Assembly (NCBI GenBank): GCA_900317585.1
Contig: ONHG01000023.1
Location: 1 to 59,019, forward strand
Reading direction: 5' to 3'
Source: an uncultured Lachnospiraceae bacterium
Lineage (GTDB): Bacteria; Bacillota; Clostridia; Lachnospirales; Lachnospiraceae
Length of the DNA stretch: 59,019 nt
Positions 38,787-47,160 of this stretch are shown piece after piece. Positions within the stretch are counted from its first letter, which is position 1; every line of letters starts with the position of its first letter. The notes beneath the pieces were generated by a model. That model was not told where the DNA came from. It searched no databases and saw only the letters and a list, made by a program, of their open reading frames with translations. Position numbers and translations under genes: made by a program.

Positions 38787-38825
38787 ATCCTACAATACAG
38801 TTTCTCTATGTCATGATTGTAGGAT
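38787..38825 (-). other. Stem-loop in the eno upstream region
   Basis: ATCCTACAAT and ATTGTAGGAT pair perfectly (10 bp, 19-nt loop), 36 nt before the eno start codon. It could be an mRNA leader hairpin or an operator. Confidence 0.5.
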
Positions 38826-38840
38826 TGAATGCAAGCATGC

Positions 38841-38870
38841 ATCGATGATACCTTTTGACCCTTTAATCAT
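38841..38870. repeat. 30-nt intergenic repeat, copy 2
   Basis: Identical over 30 nt to 37107-37136. It lies 90 nt upstream of eno. Confidence 0.85.
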
Positions 38871-38923
38871 AAAAATACATATGTGAAAGCCTGCCGCATA
38901 TGCATATATTTATAAATAAAGAA

Positions 38924-38964
38924 AAATGCTACACAGTTAGTTTAATCTAACTAATGTAGCATTT
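38924..38964 (-). terminator. Terminator after the FAD-dependent dehydrogenase gene
   Basis: AAATGCTACA/TGTAGCATTT plus GTTAG/CTAAC form a two-part stem; the minus-strand 3' side runs into T residues. Confidence 0.75.
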
Positions 38965-39071
38965 CAATAGTTCATAATGATAATATTTCCCAATTATAGA
39001 AATATTATGTTCTAACATATCATTTTAAATCTATACATCCTCAAGCATTGCTTATATATAGCACATCTTTA

Positions 39072-39105
39072 GTTACTGTTCACACTGTTAGGTGTGAACA
39101 GTAAC
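39072..39105. repeat. Perfect 14-bp palindrome (GTTACTG repeat)
   Basis: GTTACTGTTCACAC and GTGTGAACAGTAAC are exact inverse complements around TGTTAG. It lies 16 nt after the stop of the FAD-dependent dehydrogenase gene. A degenerate copy is at 31193-31229. Confidence 0.85.
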
Positions 39106-39120
39106 CATCTTTAACAGCAA

Positions 39121-40554
39121 CTATCTCTCTGCCTCAATCTCACGCGCAACATACACGCCGCTTGCCGACGCATGTGAAAGTGAATGTGTCACACCGCTTC
39201 CGTCTCCGATGATGTAAAGCCCCTTATATTTGCTCTCAAGCTTATCGTTAAGCTCTACCTCCATGTTGTAGAACTTGACCTCTACGCCGTAAAGCAAGGT
39301 ATCGTCATTTGCAGTTCCCGGTGCTATCTTGTCGAGCGCATAAATCATCTCAATGATTCCGTCCAGGATTCTCTTTGGAAGCACAAGGCTTAAGTCTCCC
39401 GGTGTAGCTGAAAGTGTAGGAGTAACGAGTCCTTCCTCAATACGCTTCTCATTGCTTCGACGCCCTCTCACAAGATCACCAAAGCGCTGTACAATTACAC
39501 CTCCACCAAGCATATTTGAAAGGCGCGCGATGCTCTCACCATATCCGTTGCTATCCTTGAATGGCTCTGAAAAATGCTTTGCAACAAGAAGAGCAAAGTT
39601 CGTGTTTTCAGTCTGCTTGTCGGCTCCCTCGTAGCTGTGTCCGTTTACTGTTACGATGCCGTTTGTATTTTCATTTACCACGATGCCATGCGGATTCATG
39701 CAGAAGGTACGCACATTATCCTCAAAAAGCTGTGTCCTGTATACAATCTTGCTCTCATACAGCTCATCTGTCAGATGTGAGAAAATCAGGGCCGGAAGCT
39801 CAACACGCACACCGATATCCACACGGTTTGACTTGGTTGGGATATTAAGGTCATTGCAGACCTTCTCCATCCACTTGCTTCCGCTTCTTCCAACTGAGAT
39901 GATACAGTATCTGCTCTCATATGTGCTATCCGCTGTTTTTACTGCATATCCGGATACATTGTCTGTGTGAGCCTCTTGTGAACTGCAAGCATCGGCACCT
40001 GCTGTATTCTCATCATACAGCACCTCTACCGACTCAACAGGTGTATCGAAATAAAAATCCACCTTATCCTTCAGATGTGCATACATATTTTCCAGAACAA
40101 CATAGTTTATGTCAGTTCCGAGATGTCTGACCGATGCATCCAAAAGCTTGAGCTTGTTCTGCATGCAGACCTTTTTGAGCTTTGTGCCGGCTGTAGAATA
40201 AAGTTTTGTGCCCTCACCGCCGTACTTCATATTAATCTCGTCAACATATTCCATCAGATCAATGGCCGGCTGCTTGCCGATATGCTCGTACAAGGTACCG
40301 CCAAAATCATTCGTAATATTATATTTTCCGTCTGAAAAAGCACCTGCTCCGCCAAAACCGCTCATAATAGAACAGCTCTTGCAGGAAATACAGCTCTTTA
40401 TTTTCTTTCCGTCGATAGGACATTTTCTCTTAGCAAGCTCATGTCCTGCCTCAAAAACCGCTATTTTGCAGTCAGGATTCTTCTCGATAAGCTCATATGC
40501 TCCGAAGATACCTCCCGGTCCCGCTCCAATGATTATCACATCATAATTATTCAT
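39121..40554 (-). CDS. FAD-dependent dehydrogenase, COG2509-like
   Basis: A 477-aa flavoprotein. The N-terminal Rossmann motif is IIIGAGPGGIFGAYEL (about 7-22) with an acidic strand end (VFEAG). A Cys-rich stretch follows at about 45-62 (CPIDGKKIKSCISCKSC), typical of this family and possibly metal or cluster binding. The C-terminal FAD contact is GLYIIGDGSGVTHSLSHASASG. The family is common in anaerobes, but the substrate is unknown. It is followed by the palindrome at 39072 and a terminator. The XRE gene ends 62 bp upstream on the same strand. Confidence 0.85.
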   Translation of the reverse strand: MNNYDVIIIGAGPGGIFGAYELIEKNPDCKIAVFEAGHELAKRKCPIDGKKIKSCISCKSCSIMSGFGGAGAFSDGKYNITNDFGGTLYEHIGKQPAIDLMEYVDEINMKYGGEGTKLYSTAGTKLKKVCMQNKLKLLDASVRHLGTDINYVVLENMYAHLKDKVDFYFDTPVESVEVLYDENTAGADACSSQEAHTDNVSGYAVKTADSTYESRYCIISVGRSGSKWMEKVCNDLNIPTKSNRVDIGVRVELPALIFSHLTDELYESKIVYRTQLFEDNVRTFCMNPHGIVVNENTNGIVTVNGHSYEGADKQTENTNFALLVAKHFSEPFKDSNGYGESIARLSNMLGGGVIVQRFGDLVRGRRSNEKRIEEGLVTPTLSATPGDLSLVLPKRILDGIIEMIYALDKIAPGTANDDTLLYGVEVKFYNMEVELNDKLESKYKGLYIIGDGSGVTHSLSHASASGVYVAREIEAER

Positions 40555-40616
40555 CTGTCAATTGCCTCCCATAATACGTTGCTGTTTGTACGCCCAAGGT
40601 GGCGCACGCCAATCAC

Positions 40617-40859
40617 TTATGATACTATATTTTCTCCTTTATCGCAAGAGTAATCTCTATATTCCAGCAAATCTCCCGGCTGACAGTCAAGTGCTTCACA
40701 TAGCTTTGCAAGCGTGGATACCTTGATTGCCTTTGCCTTGCCGTTTTTTAAAATTGATATATTTGCAATGGTGATTCCCACACGCTGCGACAGCTCCGTG
40801 ACGCTCATCTTTCTCTTTGCAAGCATTACGTCTATGTTAAAAATAATCTCGCCTTCCAT
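40617..40859 (-). CDS. XRE-family (YozG-like) helix-turn-helix regulator
   Basis: An 80-aa protein that is essentially one Cro/CI helix-turn-helix: VMLAKRKMSVTELSQRVGITIANISILKNGKAKAIKVSTLAKLCEALDCQPGDLLEY. GGAGAG stands before ATG 40859. It follows the DUF2975 gene by 37 bp. This pairing of DUF2975 with a small XRE protein is a recurrent cassette, in which the regulator probably controls the membrane partner. Confidence 0.92.
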   Translation of the reverse strand: MEGEIIFNIDVMLAKRKMSVTELSQRVGITIANISILKNGKAKAIKVSTLAKLCEALDCQPGDLLEYRDYSCDKGENIVS

Positions 40860-40896
40860 GTATCTCTCCCGCTCAAATAAAACTGTAGCGCACACG

Positions 40897-41376
40897 CTAT
40901 ATTGTCAAATCACTCTGCTCCTGCAGATCTGCGGCCTTTACCACAAGATGTGACAAAACCGCCGCCACGACCGATGCCACAACACAGGCAAACACTATGA
41001 ACACAAGAGCCAGTATCACCCCCGGATGATTCACATATATCCTCCACATGCAGACATTCACAACAAAAAAATACAATGCATCAAACAGAATTATTTTCGA
41101 TGCCAGCTTTATATGTCTTGCATTCTCTAAGGAAAACGACCTGTCTTTTCCGATATTTACAGCAACCCTCCAGCCCAGATACAATATAACATAGCACGGA
41201 ATTGCACTGATGATAAACAGTACCAGCCATGGTATATACATATCAGAAATCTGCGGATTATGCGCAATAAGCACATGCCCTATCCATGGTATGGCAACCG
41301 CACAGACCACTAATCCGCAAAGTGCTACCGCTATTATTACTATCTTTAACCATTTTTCAAGTTCTTTTTGTCTCAT
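40897..41376 (-). CDS. DUF2975 membrane protein
   Basis: A 159-aa protein with four transmembrane segments (about 10-32, 45-68, 90-112, 120-145) and the family-like junction GKDRSFSLENARHIKLASKI between helices 2 and 3. It is the usual partner of the XRE gene downstream. Its start codon overlaps the stop of a short upstream reading frame as ATGA, suggesting translational coupling. Function is not known. Confidence 0.85.
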   Translation of the reverse strand: MRQKELEKWLKIVIIAVALCGLVVCAVAIPWIGHVLIAHNPQISDMYIPWLVLFIISAIPCYVILYLGWRVAVNIGKDRSFSLENARHIKLASKIILFDALYFFVVNVCMWRIYVNHPGVILALVFIVFACVVASVVAAVLSHLVVKAADLQEQSDLTI

Positions 41377-41456
41377 TTATTCACCTCGCTTCTGTAAGTC
41401 TTTAGAAACTCCTTCAGAATATCATTGTCCATACAATAGTCTATATCCTCCTTCAT
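41373..41456 (-). CDS. Possible 27-aa leader peptide or gene remnant upstream of DUF2975
   Basis: A short frame reads MKEDIDYCMDNDILKEFL then KTYRSEVNK and its TGA overlaps the ATG of the DUF2975 gene. An internal AAGGAGG stands 14 nt before the second Met (41432), so translation may begin there. The charged helix-like sequence looks coding, but it is too short to assign. It could be a leader for coupling or the tail of a deleted gene. Confidence 0.35.
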   Translation of the reverse strand: MKEDIDYCMDNDILKEFLKTYRSEVNK

Positions 41457-41735
41457 TTGAAAACACTAAAGCAGGAAATATCTGTATGGTAAAAGCCCTC
41501 TTATCCTGCTTTAAATAAAATAATGAAACATTTAAAAGCAAGAATTTCAGGGAATATGAAAAATAATTAAGGTATTGAAGACCCTGCACGCCCTTATCGC
41601 CGGACGACATCTCACATATTTACAGAGCATATAGTCATATCTGTAATAAATGTTCCAACGACCGCACAGGTTGCTATAGAAAAACTGCTTTGATTATATT
41701 CTAACATATGTGGATAAAAAAACAACAACAAAAAA

Positions 41736-41759
41736 ACGCAACAGAAAAGTCTGTTACGT
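41736..41759 (-). terminator. Terminator after the phosphopantetheinyl transferase gene
   Basis: AACAGA/TCTGTT with flanking ACG/CGT forms the stem; the minus strand continues into a long T-rich run. The rest of 41457-41735 holds nothing I can identify beyond an imperfect hairpin (41468-41512). Confidence 0.85.
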
Positions 41760-41793
41760 ATATGCTTACAAAAACCAAGATTTTTTCAATTTC

Positions 41794-42423
41794 CTACTCC
41801 GTCACCACTGCAATAAAATAATCCTCAAGCTTACGAAACACTACCCTTTTTTCATAAGCCTCCATCGTCTTATCATCCAGCTCCCCCGAAAAGCCTGTAC
41901 CGACAAGCTTCATTATCGCCTCATACTGCGTCCAGTATTTTGTAAGCTCAATCTGAAATGCATCAGATTCATTCTCAAATCCTTCGAGTCTGTCAAGCTG
42001 CTCCTTTCGCATTATACGCTTTGCCACCTTGAAGCTCATGCGTTTTGTCTGCTCTATGTCCACGCCAACAGGTCTGTCTGATATTGCAAGCACCACATAT
42101 GGGCCGCTGTGTGCCAGATTAAAAAAAGCTGCGCTCTCATTCTTATATCCTGCTGCTATTTCCGGCTTACCATGCTCATTTCTGACAAGCTGTTCATCCG
42201 ATGATATCCCCAGATATTTGTAGAGCATGTATCCCGCCAAAAGCTCCTGATTTGCTGTGCCACACAGCCTGTTGCTGCCTGTTTTTACACCTTTTTTTGA
42301 AATAGTTGTGTATTTATCCACATAATAGGCAGACACATGTGGAATTATCTCCTTCTGCCGGCCTGCGATGGAATCCGTTTTTTCTATAAAAATCTGACAG
42401 TTATTATTTATTTTCCATACCAT
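41794..42423 (-). CDS. 4'-phosphopantetheinyl transferase, Sfp type
   Basis: A 209-aa enzyme that would transfer phosphopantetheine from CoA to carrier proteins. Motifs visible are the P-loop-like NEHGKPEI, FNLAHSGPYVVLAI, the metal site VGVDIEQ (Asp and Glu) and the KYWTQYEAIMKLVGTG motif (family W-x-x-K-E-A-x-x-K, here with Tyr in place of Lys). AAAGGTGA precedes the ATG. No polyketide or non-ribosomal synthetase is in view, so the target carrier protein is elsewhere; the gene sits directly downstream of an ABC exporter pair on the same strand. Confidence 0.88.
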   Translation of the reverse strand: MVWKINNNCQIFIEKTDSIAGRQKEIIPHVSAYYVDKYTTISKKGVKTGSNRLCGTANQELLAGYMLYKYLGISSDEQLVRNEHGKPEIAAGYKNESAAFFNLAHSGPYVVLAISDRPVGVDIEQTKRMSFKVAKRIMRKEQLDRLEGFENESDAFQIELTKYWTQYEAIMKLVGTGFSGELDDKTMEAYEKRVVFRKLEDYFIAVVTE

Positions 42424-42495
42424 CCCAAGTCACCTTTCTATAACTCCAACCTTCCCCTGCCTTCATCAAAATACAACTAATATTATAAATTATCC

Positions 42496-44256
42496 CTACG
42501 ATATCTGCAGCTCATACAGCTTCCTGTATATGCCATCCTGTTCCAGAAGCTCCCTGTGCGTACCGCGCTCACATATACGACCCTTGTGCATGACCATGAT
42601 GCAGTCAGCATGCTGGATAGTGGACAGACGGTGCGCAACCATGATTGTTGTCCTGCCGTCCATGAGCTTTTCAAGCGCCTCCTGTATGAGAATTTCTGTC
42701 TCTGTATCTATGTTGGCGGTTGCCTCGTCCATGACCAGTATGCTCGGATTGTGGGCGAGTGTCCTTGCAAATGACAATAGCTGACGCTCTCCTGCCGAGA
42801 AGGTCGCACCACGCTCAGTGACCGGCTCGTGATAGCCCTGCGGGAGCTTTTCGATAAAGTGTGAGGCATTTACATATTCTGCTGCCGCCTTCACCTGCGC
42901 ATCCGTGATATTGTCATCATTCAGGCGGATATTGTACGCCACATCCCCCTCGAATATAAACACATCCTGCTGCATCTGACCGATTGCACTGCGAAGCTGC
43001 TTTTTGCTAAGCTGTCTGATATCGATGCCATCAATGTAGATATGTCCCTTTTGTATATCATAATACCTGCCTATAAGATTTAAAATGGATGATTTTCCTG
43101 CTCCGGTTGCGCCGACAAAGGCCACCTTCTCGCCCGGATTAATGACAAATGAGACATCCTTAAGCACATAGTTTTCACCGTCATAGGCAAACCAGACATG
43201 GTCAAATTCAATTTTTCCGGTGATTTTATCCGGCTGCTTTTGATTTTCGACCTCAGGAATAAATTCATCCTCATCCATAACCGTAAATATCTTCTCTGCT
43301 GATGCAATTGATGACTGCAGTGTCGAAAACTGCTCTGCAAGTTCCTGTATCGGGTCGAAAAATGACCTGATGTAATTCGAGAAAATATACAGAGTGCCGA
43401 CCGAAATAATCTCATCAAACACATTTCTGCTTCCGAACCACAGCACTATCATCAGCGACAAAATGCTCAGAATATAGATAAGCGGACGAAACACCGCATA
43501 CATAAGCATTTCCCTGTAAAAAGCCTTGTAGAGCTTTGTATTTTTATCATGAAATTCCTCGAACTTGCGCTCCTGTCTGCCAAATATCTGTATAATTTTC
43601 ATTCCCGAAAGATGCTCGGACAAAAATGTATTGATGTCCGTCAGGCGCGTACGGTAAAGCCTGTAAATATTTCTGGCAATTTTCTGGCACAGCACCGTAA
43701 GCCCAATTACAAGCGGCATCAGCACAAATGATATCGCAGCAAGCCTAACATCAAGCACGAGCATAACGCCTGCAAGTCCCACTATTTTTACAATATTTCT
43801 GAAAAGCTGTACGAGAATGCCCGAATACATCTCATTGAGAGCCTCAACATCATTTGTCACACGGGTTACAAGCTTTCCAACCGGCGTAATATCAAAATAC
43901 CTGCTGCCAAGAGACTGGATATGTCTATAGAGGTCTTTTCTCATCTGAAGAATGATATTCTGTCCTGTTTTCTGCAGTATCCAGGTCTGAGCGATGTTGA
44001 ATGTAAAGCTTAAGGCAAGTACAACCGCATATTTGATAGTTGTAGCAATTATTACATCATAATCCCCATTTGCTCCAAAAGTATCAATTGCATCTCCCAC
44101 CAGCATCGGCCTGTAAAGGTCAAAGGCTGTCAGTCCCAGCACCAGCAGAAGGGCAAAAATCACCCAGTGGGCATATGGCTTCATGTAGGCTATGAGGCGC
44201 ATTGTGGAGCTTTTTTTATTCATTTCTTTTTTACTTATATTTTCACTCGAATTCAT
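42496..44256 (-). CDS. Heterodimeric ABC exporter subunit B (canonical Walker B)
   Basis: A 586-aa half-transporter: six-helix type 1 exporter domain (about 25-325) and an ATPase domain with GATGAGKSS, Q-loop MQQDVFIFEGDVAYNI and Walker B ILVMDEATANID with the catalytic Glu. Its signature is degenerate (FSAGERQL). The partner encoded just upstream has the reverse pattern, as in BmrC/D or TM287/288 pairs, so the complex should have one working and one degenerate ATP site. Drug or lipid/peptide export is possible; the substrate is unknown. Confidence 0.92.
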   Translation of the reverse strand: MNSSENISKKEMNKKSSTMRLIAYMKPYAHWVIFALLLVLGLTAFDLYRPMLVGDAIDTFGANGDYDVIIATTIKYAVVLALSFTFNIAQTWILQKTGQNIILQMRKDLYRHIQSLGSRYFDITPVGKLVTRVTNDVEALNEMYSGILVQLFRNIVKIVGLAGVMLVLDVRLAAISFVLMPLVIGLTVLCQKIARNIYRLYRTRLTDINTFLSEHLSGMKIIQIFGRQERKFEEFHDKNTKLYKAFYREMLMYAVFRPLIYILSILSLMIVLWFGSRNVFDEIISVGTLYIFSNYIRSFFDPIQELAEQFSTLQSSIASAEKIFTVMDEDEFIPEVENQKQPDKITGKIEFDHVWFAYDGENYVLKDVSFVINPGEKVAFVGATGAGKSSILNLIGRYYDIQKGHIYIDGIDIRQLSKKQLRSAIGQMQQDVFIFEGDVAYNIRLNDDNITDAQVKAAAEYVNASHFIEKLPQGYHEPVTERGATFSAGERQLLSFARTLAHNPSILVMDEATANIDTETEILIQEALEKLMDGRTTIMVAHRLSTIQHADCIMVMHKGRICERGTHRELLEQDGIYRKLYELQIS

Positions 44257-44333
44257 ACTATAATCTTCTCTGTTATTTCGTAACTATTCATCGTCAAATC
44301 TGCAAATCTGCATAGCAACGCTTTTCAAGCACT

Positions 44334-46163
44334 TTAACTGCCAAGCTCACTCTCAAGCTGCTGCTTATGGCTGATATCAGCGTAAAAACCGCCAAGCTCA
44401 AGCAGCTCTTCAGGAGTGCCATACTCTGTCAGTTTTCCTTCAGAAAGCACTGCCACATGGTCAGCCTTCTGCAGTGTGGAAATCCTGTGGGCAATCACTA
44501 TGGTTGTCTTGCCCTGCCTGGTTTCCATGAGGTTTTCAAGTATCTGCTCCTCAGTATCGGTATCGACAGCAGAAAGTGAATCATCCAGTATGAGGATTGC
44601 AGAATCCTTTAAAAGTGCTCTGGCTATCGAGCTTCGCTGCTTCTGTCCTCCCGAAAGTGTCACTCCGCGCTCTCCAACCATGGTCTTGTACTCATCCGGA
44701 AAGCCCATGATATTATCGTGTATACACGCGTCCTTTGCAGCCTGTTTTACCGCATCAAGAATTGCCGGGTTGTCGGCAATCCTGTCCTCCAGACCAAATG
44801 CTATATTCTCCTCGAGTGTGTCGGAAAACAGGAAATTCTCCTGTGGCACATATGAGATATCACGGTGTAAAACCGCCAGCGGATAGTCTGTTATCGGGCG
44901 GCCATCTAAAAGTATCATGCCGTTTTCACAGTCATATACTCTAAGCAAAAGGTCGGCAAGTGATGATTTTCCGCTTCCGGTACGCCCTAAGATACCAAGC
45001 ATCTCGCCCTGCTTCACATGTATGCTCACGTCTGAAAGCACCGGCTTGGTGCCGTCAGGGTATGTGAAGCTGAGGTGGCTAAGCTGTATATCGCCATGTA
45101 TTTGTATTTTATCATAAATACCCTCAGCTAAATTATCTGTATTTCTGCCTGCCATGCCATCATTTTCTATTACATTTTCCGGTGGCACCATATCGACAAT
45201 ATCAGGTTTTTCCTCGAAAATAGTCCGGATTCTGCCCCATGCCGCAACCGCCTGGGAAAATGTGTTGATGCAGTCGCCTGCCGCAATCATTGGCCAAACA
45301 AGCATATCAATGTATGAGTTGAATGCCACGAACTGGCCTATCGAAACCTGTCCGTCAAGCACCATCCTGCCACCTGCAATGAGTGTCACTATCACGCTTA
45401 TTCCGATTACGGCATCCAACGCCGGGCCAAAGACAGCGCGAAGCTTTACCACGGCAAGATTTTTCTCCCTGCTGTTCTCGCAAGCCTTTTCAAACTGCTT
45501 AAAGTCCTCTTCCTCCTGCGCAAATGCCTTGACCACGCGGATACCGGCAATGCTCTCCTGCACCTTGTCAGACAGATAGGAGAAAGCATCCTGCCTTTTC
45601 ACCTGACGTTTCTTTGACTCTATTCCATAAAAATAGCAGCCGATTGCAATGAAAATAAGTGGGATAAAAGCAAATAATGTCAGCTTAAAATCCACGTATA
45701 CTACCATTTTGACAAGCACCATCACCGTCATGATTACCGCGTCAAACACGGTAATGACAGCCATTCCGGTTCCCATCCTGACAGCCTGTAAATCGTTAGT
45801 GAAATATGCCATAAGGTCTCCTGTCTTGTGGCTGTTGTAATAGCGCGCTGAGAGTGTCTCCATATGCGAAAACATATCATCGCGCAGTCTGTATTCTATT
45901 CCTCTTGATGCTCCTATGATGAAATATCTCCATCCAAAGCGCCCCGCCATGATTATCAGGCCTGTTATCAATATCTTAAATATAATGCCGCCCACGCCCG
46001 CCATATCAAGCTTTCCTGCAGTAATTCCGTCGATTATCTCCCCAATAAACTGCGGAATGTACAGATTTGCAAGGTCTACTGCAAGAAGTACAAAAATGCC
46101 TATCGCATAGTGCCATTTGTATGCAAGCAGATATGGGCGCAGCGAGTACTTTTTATCGTTCAT
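44334..46163 (-). CDS. Heterodimeric ABC exporter subunit A (degenerate Walker B)
   Basis: A 609-aa half-transporter with a six-helix domain (about 15-315), a linker with an extra Asp/Asn-rich stretch, and an ATPase domain: GRTGSGKSSL, VPQENFLFSDTLEENI and the canonical signature LSGGQKQRSSIARAL. The Walker B reads ILILDDSLSAVD, so the catalytic Glu is replaced by Asp. ATG 46163 is chosen because GGAGGAATAAC stands before it. It is followed after 77 bp by the partner gene. Confidence 0.92.
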   Translation of the reverse strand: MNDKKYSLRPYLLAYKWHYAIGIFVLLAVDLANLYIPQFIGEIIDGITAGKLDMAGVGGIIFKILITGLIIMAGRFGWRYFIIGASRGIEYRLRDDMFSHMETLSARYYNSHKTGDLMAYFTNDLQAVRMGTGMAVITVFDAVIMTVMVLVKMVVYVDFKLTLFAFIPLIFIAIGCYFYGIESKKRQVKRQDAFSYLSDKVQESIAGIRVVKAFAQEEEDFKQFEKACENSREKNLAVVKLRAVFGPALDAVIGISVIVTLIAGGRMVLDGQVSIGQFVAFNSYIDMLVWPMIAAGDCINTFSQAVAAWGRIRTIFEEKPDIVDMVPPENVIENDGMAGRNTDNLAEGIYDKIQIHGDIQLSHLSFTYPDGTKPVLSDVSIHVKQGEMLGILGRTGSGKSSLADLLLRVYDCENGMILLDGRPITDYPLAVLHRDISYVPQENFLFSDTLEENIAFGLEDRIADNPAILDAVKQAAKDACIHDNIMGFPDEYKTMVGERGVTLSGGQKQRSSIARALLKDSAILILDDSLSAVDTDTEEQILENLMETRQGKTTIVIAHRISTLQKADHVAVLSEGKLTEYGTPEELLELGGFYADISHKQQLESELGS

Positions 46164-46210
46164 GTTATTCCTCCGTATTTTAAATGCCATTGTATGGCAA
46201 GCATGCGACC

Positions 46211-46466
46211 GCATGGTTAGCCCGGCATGCGGCCATATGCTCTCTAGGAGCTAACGCTACGCTATTAAGAGGCTGTACGAATTATGCTCATAGTTTTTCT
46301 ATGCTCGACGAAACCGGCTTTTATGTGCCGTCCATGGCACATAACGCCTTGCCCCGGCGTCCATGCCGGTGCATTTCTGTATAAACAGGGCATAATTCTA
46401 CAGACTCTAAACAGCTTCGCTAGTCGCTCTACGAGAGCATATGTCCGCCTCCCGGGCTAACCACGC
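46211..46466. repeat. About 256-nt imperfect palindromic element
   Basis: The outer arms (46211-46244 and 46433-46466) match in 28-30 of 34 positions, followed inward by pairing blocks such as AATTATGC/GCATAATT (46280-46287 and 46390-46397) and two inner hairpins: TTATGTGCC/GGCACATAA (46321-46344) and CGCC/GGCG within CCGGC/GCCGG (46314-46369). The whole intergenic gap of 315 nt is this element plus a small hairpin at about 46185-46197. It could be a MITE-like insertion or a structured RNA. Confidence 0.7.
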
Positions 46467-46478
46467 TACATTCCACAT

Positions 46479-47141
46479 CTACCTCCACAAGTCTGCTACG
46501 AAATACGTGAGTGCCGCCCATGTATACACAGAATAGTATATGCCGTGCTCGTCCACTCCATCCTCAAGTATCTTCTTCGCCTGCGCTTTAGTCAGAAGGT
46601 CGAATCCGTCAAAGAGCTCGCCGCCCACTGCGCCCTCCTGTGACATTCCATTAAGGCTATCGCGGTTAAGTACAATCTTTACAAGGGCATTACTTTCATC
46701 GGTCATGCCCGGTGTACTGAAAAGACATGGATTGATTACAGAAACCGTGTCTTCTTCTGTCACTTTAAGGCCTGTTTCCTCATGAAGCTCACGCATGGCA
46801 GTTTTTGTAAGTGACGCTGTATTATCATTATCCCCGGTACAATCCTCCGGATCAATAAGCCCTGCCGGTACGCTGAGCAGGTACTGACCTGTCGGATATC
46901 GGAACTCGCGGTTCATTAACAGACATGGCTCATGACCTGATTTCTCGTCATCATCTGACGGATTCCATATCACCACGCAGCTCACCGCATCCGGAAGCAT
47001 TTTCTTGAACTCCTCTGTGGATTTGGCGGCTACAAGGTCCTCTTCATCTCTCCTTGTGGCATTATAATAATGCCTGCCCTCTTGGTACTGAAGGTCAAAC
47101 ACCTTTATAAATTTTGATTCAAATAAGCTTTTTATTTTCAT
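46479..47141 (-). CDS. Nudix hydrolase, ADP-ribose pyrophosphatase-like
   Basis: A 220-aa cytosolic Nudix protein. The second half of the Nudix box is canonical (AMRELHEETGL), but the first half is stretched: from the Gly of AGLIDPED to the Arg of RELHEE there are 23 positions rather than 14, a 9-residue insertion (Asp/Asn/Thr-rich). A start VFDLQYQEGRHYYNATRRD and REFRYPTGQYLLSVPAGLID match ADP-ribose or nucleotide-sugar pyrophosphatases. The alkylation repair-like gene lies 19 bp upstream on the same strand, so they are probably co-transcribed. Confidence 0.85.
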   Translation of the reverse strand: MKIKSLFESKFIKVFDLQYQEGRHYYNATRRDEEDLVAAKSTEEFKKMLPDAVSCVVIWNPSDDDEKSGHEPCLLMNREFRYPTGQYLLSVPAGLIDPEDCTGDNDNTASLTKTAMRELHEETGLKVTEEDTVSVINPCLFSTPGMTDESNALVKIVLNRDSLNGMSQEGAVGGELFDGFDLLTKAQAKKILEDGVDEHGIYYSVYTWAALTYFVADLWR

Positions 47142-47160
47142 AAATTTTTGTCTCTTTTCA

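Noticed and set aside
41422-41610. 62-codon minus-strand frame before DUF2975
   Set aside because: The product has no recognisable features and the frame runs through an imperfect hairpin; the shorter coupled frame is better supported.
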